From CAZGSV01 sp964528605 (GTDB taxonomy: Bacteria; Armatimonadota; Zipacnadia; CAZGSV01), in NCBI GenBank assembly GCA_964528605.1, contig CAZGSV010000003.1, positions 19,478-83,477 of the forward strand: a stretch of DNA of 64,000 nucleotides. Reading direction: 5' to 3'. The number at the start of each line of letters is the position of its first letter. Position 1 is the stretch's first letter. The notes below the pieces were generated by a model that did no database searches, had not been told where the DNA came from, and was given only the letters and a program-made list of their open reading frames with translations. Shown here piece after piece: positions 57,045 to 64,000 of this stretch. The position numbers and the translations under genes are program-made.

Positions 57045-58640
57045 CTATGCGCGCAGGTCCTTGGCCAAGTCGGCTGCTTCGATAGCGGCAGGATGCGTGG
57101 CGAACTCGTCTCGGAGCCGCTCGCAGACGGCGAGGGCTTCCTCCCTCTGTCCCAGGGCCGCCAGACACCTGGCCTCGAGCAGGAGCGACTGCGGCACTAG
57201 GCCATTGCCGAAGTCCGGCGCGGGCGCCAGGCTGAGAACCTCTTCCAGAATCTCCGTCGCCTCGCGGTAGCGCTCGGCTCGGGCCACCGCGCGCGCCCGG
57301 TGAAAGCGAATCCAGAGCGTGGCCTCGCGCTGGTCCGGTTCGGGGAAGGCCTGCATCGCCGCGTCGCACATCCGCTCGAGCAGATGCGTCTTGGTTGTGT
57401 CCACGAGGTCGCCAATGGTCTTTTCAGTGAGTTCCGCGGCCCGACGCGCGTCTCCGATCATCTCTCGCAAGCGCGGCGGGAAGGTGCGGTCCACGTGAGC
57501 CAGCGCCCGCGCCGCGCGCCGCGCCACTTCCCGGTCCTCGGCGTTCACCAACGACTCAGCGATCCGCCGCGCCGTCGGATGCTCTGAGTCCATCAGGGCC
57601 TCCAGCGCCGCCTCCCCGATCTCGGCGTCCGGATGGTCCATGAGAGAAGGCATCTGCCCCGCCAACTCCGTCTGGGCCAACCGGGCGAGCAGGGCGAAGG
57701 CGACGTTGCGCAAGTTGCCCTCCGAATGGCGCGCCAACTCGGCAGTGCCCACCACCGGCCCCTCGGGCGACAGGAAGACGCGCGTCATGGCCTTGGCGAG
57801 TATGTTCACCTCACGCGGGTCAAACTCGGTCTCCAAACGAGGCAGAGCCGCCTCCTCCGGGTCGCTGACGATAGTTACGGGCACCACCGCGCCGGGCTTC
57901 ACCAGCGCATAGTGAACCTGCGGCCCGTCCACCGCCACCCACAAGAAGTGGTGGAAGCCGCCTCGTTCCGGCGCGCGCCCGAATCCCGAGCCCCCCCCGG
58001 CAGTGATGAAATAGCGCACCCCGTCGCGCGCCGGGAAGGCCTCGAAGCCGTGCCGGTGGCCGGAGATGACTGCCGCCACCTTGTGCGCGGCGAGCAGTTC
58101 ATGCACGGGCTCCCATACCTCCGGCTGATGCCAGACCGGGTAGTGAAGGCAAACGAAGACATGCCCGCGCCGCGCGGCCTCGAGGTCGGCGCGGAGCCAC
58201 GCCATCTGCTCCGGCCCTATCTTGCCGGCCTGGCCGACCTGCTCCGTGTCCAGGCAGACGAAGTGCGCGTTGCCGAAGTCGAGGGAGAAGTAGAGACGCC
58301 CCGCGCGCCGCTGGTAGACCGCCTCGTGCATGGGCGCGGTCACCTCGTGATTGCCAACCAGCGGAATCACAGGCGCCTCGGATTCGCGCACTAGCGCCTC
58401 GAACTCGTTCCACTGCCGCTCGAGCAGGTCGCGGTCAAAGGTGTAGCCGCCGATGAGATCGCCGAGGTGGATGATGAAAGAGGCGCGCAGGAGATTCGCC
58501 TCGCGTATCATCTCGCGGAAGATCGCCGGCTGGGACATGTGGTCCCACGAGCGCGAGTCCCCGATGACGGCGAAGGAGAAGTGCGTGCGCGCTGCGTTAT
58601 CCGGCGGGAACGCCGCCAGCGCGCGGTCGAACAGCGTCAC
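57045..58640 (-). CDS. Metallophosphoesterase with HEAT- and TPR-like C-terminus, copy 1 (no signal peptide)
   Basis: 531 residues from GTG at 58640. Frames further upstream belong to a different reading frame of the neighbouring gene. Calcineurin-like motifs are seen in order: GDSRSW near 30, GDLIGG near 61, GNHEV near 95, LHYPVW near 160 and GHRHGFE near 200. A HEAT-like helical region (about 290-410) and a TPR-like end follow. The paralogue upstream has a signal peptide; this copy begins directly at the domain, so it is either cytoplasmic or has lost its leader. Confidence 0.75.
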   Translation of the reverse strand: MTLFDRALAAFPPDNAARTHFSFAVIGDSRSWDHMSQPAIFREMIREANLLRASFIIHLGDLIGGYTFDRDLLERQWNEFEALVRESEAPVIPLVGNHEVTAPMHEAVYQRRAGRLYFSLDFGNAHFVCLDTEQVGQAGKIGPEQMAWLRADLEAARRGHVFVCLHYPVWHQPEVWEPVHELLAAHKVAAVISGHRHGFEAFPARDGVRYFITAGGGSGFGRAPERGGFHHFLWVAVDGPQVHYALVKPGAVVPVTIVSDPEEAALPRLETEFDPREVNILAKAMTRVFLSPEGPVVGTAELARHSEGNLRNVAFALLARLAQTELAGQMPSLMDHPDAEIGEAALEALMDSEHPTARRIAESLVNAEDREVARRAARALAHVDRTFPPRLREMIGDARRAAELTEKTIGDLVDTTKTHLLERMCDAAMQAFPEPDQREATLWIRFHRARAVARAERYREATEILEEVLSLAPAPDFGNGLVPQSLLLEARCLAALGQREEALAVCERLRDEFATHPAAIEAADLAKDLRA

Positions 58641-58741
58641 CGGCCTTGCCTCGTCCGCGCCCGTCCGTTGTGTCTCACGCTGAGCGCCTCCCGTTCGGCC
58701 GCTGCTCCGCTCTGTGGCTTCGCCGTCTCTGGTCCGCGCGC

Positions 58742-60400
58742 TTACTTCTGTAGGCTCTCCGCCAACTTGGCAGCCTCGACTGCCGCCGAGTACTGGCTGA
58801 ACTCCTCCTGCAGTCGCTTGGAGATGGCGAGCGCCTCTTGCTTCTGCCCCAGTGCCGCCAGGCTCCGCGCCTGGAGCATGAGCGACTCGGGCACTAGGTC
58901 GCCGGCGAAGTCGGGCGAGGGACAGAGGCGCAGGATCTCCTCGAGAACCGCGACGGCTTGCTGGTGCAGGCCCGCGTTCTGGAGCGCACGCGCCTCGCGC
59001 CAGCGCACCCACAACGTCACGTCGCGCAGTTCCGGCTCCGGGAACACGCGCAGCACGTTGTCACAGATGCGCACCAGATCATCTATCTTGCTGTCTCCGG
59101 CGAGCGCTGCGACCGTCGTCTCCGCCAACTCCGCGGCCTTGCGCGAGTCCGGGATGGCGTCGCGCAGGCACTGCGGGAACGCCGGGTCGTTGAGGGCGAG
59201 AGCCAGCGCGGCGCGCCGAGCCAGGTTCTCATCGCTGGAGGGTAGCAGGGCCTTGGCCATTGCCACGCCCTGCGGGTGCTTGGAGGCGAGCAGGGCGTCG
59301 AACGCTGCGCCCGCGATACCGGGATCGGGGTCATGCACCAAGGAGGGCAGGTAGGTCACCCACTGGGTGTTCGCGAGACTTGCGATCAAGGCAAGGGCCA
59401 CCTGGCGCAGGTTGCCTTGCGAGCCGTGCGCCACTTCCGCGGCGCCCATCACGGGCCCCGCTGGCGAGGAGGCCGCCTTGGCCATTCCCTCCGCAAGCGC
59501 CCTGATCTCGCGTCCGTCGAGTTGCGTCTCGAGGCGGGGGATATTCGCCTCCAGGGGATTGGCGATGATGTCTATGGGCAGAATGGCTCCGGGCTTCACC
59601 ACCGCGTAGTACACGTTCGGGCCTTCCACCGCGACCCAGAGGAAGTGGTGGAAGCCGCCGCGCTCGGGCGCCTTGCCCAACTCGGCTCCCCCACCGCCGC
59701 TGATGAAGTAGCGCACGCCGTCTCGCGTCGGGAACAACTCGTAGTGGTGCTCGTGGCCCGCGAAGACCGCCTCCACTTTGTGCGCAGCCAACAGGGCGTG
59801 CACCGCATCCCACATCTCGGGGTCGCGCCAATAGGGCTCGTGGAGAAAGACAAAGATGTGCTGCGCGGCGGTGGCCTCCAGATCGGCCTTCAGCCAGGCA
59901 AGTTGCTCGGGGCCGATGCCCTCGACGCCCACTTGATCGCCGTCAAGGCAGATGAAGTGCGCGTTGCCGTAGTCGAAAGAGAAGTAGAGCGCGCCGATGC
60001 GCTGCTGGTAGATCTCCTCCTGCATCGGCGCCGACACGTCGTGGTTGCCGGCGACGGGGATGAAGGGGATCTCCGAGGTGCGCACCACCTTCTCGAACTC
60101 ATCCCACATGCGGTTGGTCATATCGTGCTCGCTGTAGCCCAGGATGAGATCGCCGACATCAACCATCAGCGCGCCCCGCAGGAGGTTCGCCTCGCGCACG
60201 ATCTCGCGGAACGTCTCCGGCTGGGTTACCGGCGTCCAATGCCGGGAGTCGCCGAGAACAACGAAGGCAAAGTTGGTGCGCCCGGCGGCGTCGGCGGGGA
60301 ACTTGGCGTAGGCCTCGTCGAGCAAGGTCGCCAGCGCCGGCGGCGCGACCAGCGCCACCACCACGGCGCACAACAGCAGAAGCAAACGCGCGCGCTTCAC
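58742..60400 (-). CDS. Secreted metallophosphoesterase with HEAT- and TPR-like C-terminus, copy 2
   Basis: 552 residues. Signal peptide LLLLLCAVVVALVAPPALA. Motifs: GDSRHW near 50, GDLILG near 83, GNHDVS near 119, LHEPYW near 187 and GHEHHYE near 217, the five metallophosphoesterase blocks that bind two metals. HEAT-like helices (LRQVALALIASLANTQWV) and TPR-like helices follow. It acts outside the cytoplasm on phosphoesters. The tandem paralogue downstream shares the same architecture, which indicates duplication. Confidence 0.82.
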   Translation of the reverse strand: MKRARLLLLLCAVVVALVAPPALATLLDEAYAKFPADAAGRTNFAFVVLGDSRHWTPVTQPETFREIVREANLLRGALMVDVGDLILGYSEHDMTNRMWDEFEKVVRTSEIPFIPVAGNHDVSAPMQEEIYQQRIGALYFSFDYGNAHFICLDGDQVGVEGIGPEQLAWLKADLEATAAQHIFVFLHEPYWRDPEMWDAVHALLAAHKVEAVFAGHEHHYELFPTRDGVRYFISGGGGAELGKAPERGGFHHFLWVAVEGPNVYYAVVKPGAILPIDIIANPLEANIPRLETQLDGREIRALAEGMAKAASSPAGPVMGAAEVAHGSQGNLRQVALALIASLANTQWVTYLPSLVHDPDPGIAGAAFDALLASKHPQGVAMAKALLPSSDENLARRAALALALNDPAFPQCLRDAIPDSRKAAELAETTVAALAGDSKIDDLVRICDNVLRVFPEPELRDVTLWVRWREARALQNAGLHQQAVAVLEEILRLCPSPDFAGDLVPESLMLQARSLAALGQKQEALAISKRLQEEFSQYSAAVEAAKLAESLQK

Positions 60401-60503
60401 TCTACATCCCTCCGCTGTGCGCCGGGCTAACCCCCGCGGCGCACTTGAGCCTAGGTGTAGGCCAGCCCCACCCCCGCGTCAACCTCCCCCAACCCACCCC
60501 TAA

Positions 60504-60536
60504 ACGCACATTGGGGACGTACTTAGACGTGCGTAC
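60504..60536. repeat. 33-base tandem repeat, copy 1
   Basis: A 33-base unit beginning ACGCACATTGGGGACG and ending TTAGACGTGCGTAC. Its ends form a 6-base inverted pair. A second copy, differing at one base, lies 46 bases further. Confidence 0.65.
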
Positions 60537-60549
60537 TGCGGGTGGCGGT

Positions 60550-60582
60550 ACGCACATTGGGGACGTACTTAGGCGTGCGTAC
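60550..60582. repeat. 33-base tandem repeat, copy 2
   Basis: Same unit with TTAGGCG. The flanks here extend the inverted ends to nine bases, GGTACGCAC (60548-60556) and GTGCGTACC (60575-60583). The rest of 60401-60605 holds nothing else. Confidence 0.65.
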
Positions 60583-60605
60583 CGGGGGGCGGAGGGGCGA
60601 GCGGG

Positions 60606-63527
60606 CTAGCGCGCGAGGAGGCGCGCCTCGGCCCAGTCAGCGTGGTCGCAGGAAATGCCGTCGTCGGCGCAGTCCACGTAGAGTTGCAGTTCCTTGACGC
60701 CCGCCAGCGGCACCACCACTTCCTTCGCCGGCTCGCCACCGCGCATCACGCCGCTATCGAAGGCCTCCCTGCCATCCACCCGCACCTCGAAGACCACCGA
60801 CCCCGCCCCGCCCTTCTCATCGTCCACTCCCACGTGCGCCGCGAATGTCCTGAAGGCGCCGTCGAGTTTGTAGATCAGCGTGCTGTGGGCATGCGTGCCC
60901 AGGCCGCGCTGGTATCGCACCCCGCCGATACTGAGCGGATTGCCCTCGACGCTCGCGTTCATGTGAAGTGTGCCCCAGTCCTGCGAGGCGGAGGCCGGCT
61001 GCACCTGGTCTAGCCAGAGCATCTCGGCGGCGGCGGGCGTGAACTCGACCGAAGCCGAGGGTTCCGACTCGCGCCCGTCGTAGCCGACCGCTTTCACGAA
61101 GTAGGTCCGCTTCGCAAACCCTAGCCGCGTGTCCGCGAACTCCGGGTCCCAGGCGGCGCCGCAAAGCACGCCGTCGCAGTAGACGCGGTAGAAAGAGGCG
61201 CCCGTGACCGGCTGCCAGGAGAGTGTGAGGCTGCCTTCCCTCTGCTCCACCTTGAGGTCGCTTGGCGCCGGGAGCGAGGTCGCCTGCGCGACCGGCCTCA
61301 CGGTGAAGTCCACGCGCCACTCGACAACGCCGCTCTCCTGCGGCGTCCAGCGCAGGCTCACCAGCGGCCCCGCCTGCTCCAGATCGGCCTTGCCGTCGCG
61401 GACGCGCGCAGAGGTGGCGACGAAGGAGGAGCGCTGCCAGGGCGTGATGATGGCCACCTTGTAGGGGAAGCCGCCGCCGACGTTGCTCCTGCCGCGCAGG
61501 CACTTGGCGCCGGCGTCCCAAGTCGTCTCCACCTCATCAACATAGCCGGCCACGACGTGCCGCGAAGTGGTCATCACCTGCGGCCGGTCGAGCGCCTCGC
61601 GCACCACGAAGACCCTGACGGAGGTCGGCGGAAGCGCAGGCTCGAAAGTCTTCTTCAAGCGCCCGAGATACCGCCAAGTCCAGAACTCGAAGACGTCATA
61701 TTCTTTGGCAGCCGTCAGGCCCAGATCCTTGAACGTCACCCGGAGGCTAATCGGCGCCGTGTCCCAGTTGAACGCAGCCACCACGTCGCAGGAGTCGCCG
61801 CCATGGTTCACCTTGAGGTCCCAGAGGCGCGGCCGCGCGTAGGCGTAGAGGTCCACCGGCCGGATGTTGAGCGCGGGAAACACGCTCTGGAGTATCGGGA
61901 AGCGCTCCTCGGGCAGGTCGCGCAGGTCGTCACTCGCCATCAAATGTTGCCCGGTGATCGCGTAGAGCGTTGCCCAGGCGCGCGCCTGGTCAATCGTCAA
62001 CGGCGGACGAACCAAGAGCGCGTCGGGGTCGCAGTACCAGGCGACGTTGTGCAGGAAGTACCAACGCATGGTGGCGTCGAGCGCGGGCTGGAAGCCGCCC
62101 CAGTCTCCGCCCACGTCGCCGCCTGTGCGTGAGCCGTCCATGATGCCGATGCCACTGAGGGGAATGCCGTAGCAGCCGAGCAGGAACCGCTGCGGGCCGA
62201 TGGCGTCCCTGATAGCCCGCAAAGACATGCGGTAGGCCTCGTCGGGCTGCACCTCGGGCCTGGCCATCAGGCTCTGCTGGTCCGCGTAGAACTCGTTGGT
62301 GGTGGGCTGCCCGTCAATCTTGAAGTAGTCGTAGCCCCAGTCCACGGCGAGGCCCCTCATGAGCGAGCGCAAGTAGCCGGGCGCCGCGGGCGAGGTGGGG
62401 TCCACGAGGAAGGCGCCCTGCCAGGCGGCATCCGAGACCCGGCCCTGATCGTCAACCTTGCAGAAGGGGGACTGCCCCTCCTTGGTCCAGAGGAAGGCAT
62501 CGCGGCGGTCCTTGACGAATTCCCAGTTGGACTGGCCTTGTGGAATCAGCCACAGTCCAGATTTGAGGCCCATCTTGCGAATCTCATTGGCGACGCGCGG
62601 CATCCCGTGACCGAACCCGGGCGCGACGCTCAGCCAGTCGCGGTTCTCGCCGCCGCCGTGTCCCACGCCTTGCCAGCCGTCGTCAATCTGCACGTACTCG
62701 GCGCCGAAGGGCTTGAGGCGCTCGGCCACCAGTTTGGCGTTGGCGAGGATGTTCTCTTCATTGATGTCCTGGTAGAGGTCGTACCAAGAGCACCAGCCGC
62801 TCACGGGGCCGGGGAAGCGCTTCTTAACCGTGTTGTCTATCGGCTCGTAGAACCTAATCCCCAACCTCTCCCTGTAGTAGTTCGGAATCGCAGTCAGCCC
62901 CAGAACCGCGTCCAACCTTCCCGTCACTCTGAGCGCCAGTTCGCCCCCCCGCTTGCGCCACTCAACCCGGTCCGCCCTCGCCCTCAGCACCCGATCCCCA
63001 AACCGATCAAACGCCGCGTCACACCTCGCATTCTCAACCATCTCCCCAAGCGCCGTCTGCACCACGTCCGGATTGCTCGCAGGCTCCACCCGGCACAGCC
63101 AAGGGTCTTTCCCCCACGTAACCGTCCCCCCAATCTCCCCCACTTGCTCCGGATTCCGCGGCACGTCCACAAAAACCCACACCTCATTCCCATCAGTCCA
63201 CACCCCCACCTCCACAGTCTCCGCATCTAACCCACCACCCCGGCTGAAAACCATCCGGTACCCGCCCCGCAAGACCTCCTCCGGTCCAGATGCCTCGAAG
63301 CCCCCCCCGAGCACGTCCCTGGTGGCTCCGCCGACCACCACCCGAATGTTCTCCACCCTTGCGACGCCCTCGTCGCCGTGGCGCAGGACTATCGCCTTGC
63401 CGTCCCAAGATATCTGCCAGCCGTCGGGCCCGGCGCCCCGCCCGGTCCCTCCGCCCACGACCATGCCGCACACGCAGACCAGCAAGACAGCCAGACAGGG
63501 GGTTCGCAAAGCGCGCACTTTCATCAT
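60606..63527 (-). CDS. Secreted GH36/GH27-like alpha-galactosidase with NPCBM-type C-terminus
   Basis: 973 residues; two adjacent ATGs at 63527 and 63524 after GGGAGGTTGAGCG. Signal peptide within the first 33 residues. The TIM barrel (about 230-560) has SGWCSWYDLY, QIDDGWQG, DYFKIDGQ with the likely nucleophile Asp, and MDGSRTGGD with the likely acid/base Asp. A beta-sandwich, a fibronectin-type stretch (LTLSWQPVTGASFYRVYCDG) and an NPCBM-like domain (RYQRGLGTHAHSTLIYKLDG, VVFEVRVDG) follow. It removes alpha-galactose from oligo- or polysaccharides. The 5' third uses markedly different codons between about 62830 and 63260. Confidence 0.85.
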   Translation of the reverse strand: MMKVRALRTPCLAVLLVCVCGMVVGGGTGRGAGPDGWQISWDGKAIVLRHGDEGVARVENIRVVVGGATRDVLGGGFEASGPEEVLRGGYRMVFSRGGGLDAETVEVGVWTDGNEVWVFVDVPRNPEQVGEIGGTVTWGKDPWLCRVEPASNPDVVQTALGEMVENARCDAAFDRFGDRVLRARADRVEWRKRGGELALRVTGRLDAVLGLTAIPNYYRERLGIRFYEPIDNTVKKRFPGPVSGWCSWYDLYQDINEENILANAKLVAERLKPFGAEYVQIDDGWQGVGHGGGENRDWLSVAPGFGHGMPRVANEIRKMGLKSGLWLIPQGQSNWEFVKDRRDAFLWTKEGQSPFCKVDDQGRVSDAAWQGAFLVDPTSPAAPGYLRSLMRGLAVDWGYDYFKIDGQPTTNEFYADQQSLMARPEVQPDEAYRMSLRAIRDAIGPQRFLLGCYGIPLSGIGIMDGSRTGGDVGGDWGGFQPALDATMRWYFLHNVAWYCDPDALLVRPPLTIDQARAWATLYAITGQHLMASDDLRDLPEERFPILQSVFPALNIRPVDLYAYARPRLWDLKVNHGGDSCDVVAAFNWDTAPISLRVTFKDLGLTAAKEYDVFEFWTWRYLGRLKKTFEPALPPTSVRVFVVREALDRPQVMTTSRHVVAGYVDEVETTWDAGAKCLRGRSNVGGGFPYKVAIITPWQRSSFVATSARVRDGKADLEQAGPLVSLRWTPQESGVVEWRVDFTVRPVAQATSLPAPSDLKVEQREGSLTLSWQPVTGASFYRVYCDGVLCGAAWDPEFADTRLGFAKRTYFVKAVGYDGRESEPSASVEFTPAAAEMLWLDQVQPASASQDWGTLHMNASVEGNPLSIGGVRYQRGLGTHAHSTLIYKLDGAFRTFAAHVGVDDEKGGAGSVVFEVRVDGREAFDSGVMRGGEPAKEVVVPLAGVKELQLYVDCADDGISCDHADWAEARLLAR

Positions 63528-63613
63528 CGCTCAACCTCCCATAGCCTCGAGCGCCGATCCCAGACGAGCCCTCCCACTCCTCCGGCGCTTTCATTTCTCG
63601 CACACAGACACCA

Positions 63614-63705
63614 GGGACAGCAACCCATTTTGAGCGGGACGGCCAGGCGGCCGTCCCCTACGAGGGTTCCGGCGTTGGGTCGGCCGGAAAATGGGTTGCT
63701 GTCCC
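63614..63705. repeat. Composite inverted repeat with inner palindrome
   Basis: An 18-base perfect inverted repeat (63614-63631 and 63688-63705, GGGACAGCAACCCATTTT) encloses the palindromic element 63635-63663. In that element GGGACGGCC (63636-63644) pairs with GGCCGTCCC (63649-63657), followed by CTACGA. The nesting resembles a small non-autonomous mobile element or REP composite. Confidence 0.65.
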
Positions 63706-63721
63706 CGGTTTCCTTCCGGGC

Positions 63722-63750
63722 TTGACGCCGCCGCGCGCCAATGCGATAAT
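63722..63750 (+). promoter_or_regulatory. Strong sigma-70-type promoter at the right edge
   Basis: TTGACG (63722-63727) and GATAAT (63745-63750) with a 17-base spacer; TGC precedes the -10. Transcription would start near 63757, reading toward the 19-codon ORF. Confidence 0.75.
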
Positions 63751-63788
63751 GGCGGCTACGAGGAATGCGGCGAAGCAGCGAAGCCGCC
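63751..63788 (+). promoter_or_regulatory. 5' stem-loop of the leader RNA
   Basis: GGCGGCT (63751-63757) pairs with AGCCGCC (63782-63788). An inner TGC/GCA pair caps it. It sits before the ribosome site AAGGAGG. Confidence 0.5.
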
Positions 63789-63810
63789 GAGAGAAGGAGG
63801 CGTGACGACT

Positions 63811-63870
63811 ATGCCAAAGGCCTGTGACACTTACATATCACTGTCGCGCTTCCGCCTGGCGGTGACCTAG
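63811..63870 (+). CDS. 19-residue leader-peptide candidate
   Basis: ATG at 63811 is ten bases after a near-perfect AAGGAGG (63794-63800). It encodes MPKACDTYISLSRFRLAVT and a TAG. There is no run of one amino acid as in classical amino-acid attenuators. Nevertheless promoter, strong ribosome site, short ORF and a downstream terminator within 180 bases make the layout of a leader peptide or a small-protein transcript. The stop codon lies in the 5' arm of a stem (CCTAGAG, 63866-63872). Confidence 0.55.
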   Translation: MPKACDTYISLSRFRLAVT

Positions 63871-63904
63871 AGAGCCGTTCCCTCAAGACCTGAGCCACTC
63901 TAGG
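63866..63904 (+). promoter_or_regulatory. Stem-loop competing with the terminator
   Basis: CCTAGAG (63866-63872) pairs with CTCTAGG (63898-63904) and encloses a smaller CTCA/TGAG hairpin. Its last two bases are the first two of the terminator stem. A ribosome pausing at the TAG would block it, so it could act in attenuation. Confidence 0.45.
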
Positions 63905-63929
63905 CCGTCCCACGCGGGGCGGCCTTTTT
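63903..63929 (+). terminator. Rho-independent terminator
   Basis: GGCCGTCCC (63903-63911) pairs with GGGGCGGCC (63916-63924), one G-U pair, four-base loop, followed by five Ts (63925-63929). Confidence 0.8.
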
Positions 63930-63939
63930 CGTCATTGGG

Positions 63940-63968
63940 GCCGCGGGCGCGACAGTCGCGTCCGCGGC
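63940..63968 (+). other. Second perfect stem-loop after the terminator
   Basis: GCCGCGGGCGCGA (63940-63952) pairs with TCGCGTCCGCGGC (63956-63968), including one G-U pair, around three bases. No T-run follows, so its role is unclear. Confidence 0.55.
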
Positions 63969-64000
63969 TCTTGCTTTCTGAGCAACCCGCCGCGGCGTCA

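Larger units (their letters stand above)
63528..64000. other. 473-base terminal gap with a leader unit
   Basis: Beyond the alpha-galactosidase there is a composite inverted repeat (63614-63705) followed by a plus-strand promoter, a small hairpin, a 19-codon ORF and two stem-loops. The gene that this leader precedes would lie beyond 64000. Confidence 0.6.

Noticed and set aside
58641..59012. N-terminal extension of the downstream metallophosphoesterase
   Set aside because: The frame is open but overlaps the upstream gene out of frame and reads as low-complexity Arg/Gly/Ala; the domain begins after GTG 58640.
63811..63870. Classical amino-acid attenuator or Cys-rich leader peptide
   Set aside because: There is no run of Trp, His, Leu, Cys or other codons; so I report only a leader-like unit.
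1..64000. tRNA, rRNA, CRISPR array or prophage
   Set aside because: No T-loop GTTCRA pattern with paired arms, no direct-repeat arrays with spacers, and no integrase, transposase or phage structural gene were found on reading.

Overview
The window is high-GC DNA (about two thirds G+C by eye), densely coded on both strands, with no rRNA, tRNA, CRISPR array or phage module that I could recognise. It contains a chromosomal replication-origin neighbourhood (dnaA-dnaN-dciA, DnaA boxes, an AT-rich patch). The rest is typical of a free-living carbohydrate degrader: many secreted glycoside hydrolases, a CUT1-type sugar ABC transporter, Gfo/Idh/MocA and HpcH/HpaI enzymes, two UroD-like proteins, and a type II pseudopilin with the H-X9-DG signature common in Planctomycetes and Armatimonadota. 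My best guess is an Armatimonadota-like or related uncultured lineage; this is inference from gene content, not from a marker gene search.

Layout. 0.2-10.7 kb: an HpcH/HpaI aldolase, a minus-strand trio (UroD-like, alpha/beta hydrolase, clan GH-A hydrolase with a beta-propeller), a flavodoxin, a GH20/GH67-like hydrolase and a nitrilase-like protein. 10.9-17.0 kb: a minus-strand sugar-uptake operon (oxidoreductase, binding lipoprotein, two permeases, ATPase, small membrane protein). 17.0-21.9 kb: two tandem TolB-like lipoproteins, a GNAT, a DUF72 protein and a DUF6504-GNAT fusion. 21.9-31.6 kb: origin region, dnaA, dnaN, dciA, a GT4 glycosyltransferase, a TPR protein, PhoU and ArgRS, all on the plus strand. 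31.6-38.8 kb: two carbohydrate-related proteins, a putative metal exporter, a pseudopilin and an FAD oxidoreductase. 38.8-43.4 kb: a four-gene operon with a radical SAM/SPASM enzyme. 43.5-48.5 kb: a sulfatase-like hydrolase with a TPR membrane partner, then a sigma factor-REC-GGDEF protein. 48.7-57.0 kb: an MFS permease, a ferredoxin-nitroreductase, a GH42-like hydrolase, an orphan nuclease-like protein, a UroD-like protein and a secreted protein. 57.0-63.5 kb: duplicated metallophosphoesterases and a GH36-like alpha-galactosidase. 63.7-64.0 kb: a promoter, a 19-codon ORF and a terminator.

The most unusual locus is the operon at 43358-38832 (minus strand). A single-pass membrane protein ends in a tail of ten cysteines in a near-perfect Ala-Cys-His-Xaa repeat. 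Its stop codon overlaps the start of a radical SAM/SPASM enzyme whose N-terminus looks like a PqqD-type peptide-recognition domain. The pair looks like a maturase with a membrane-anchored, ribosomally made substrate, and two unrecognised proteins are co-transcribed with it. Other points: a leader-peptide/attenuator-like unit at the right edge, a sigma-REC-GGDEF fusion with a strong internal start site, and a scattered family of palindromic intergenic elements whose stems vary in sequence but keep pairing.
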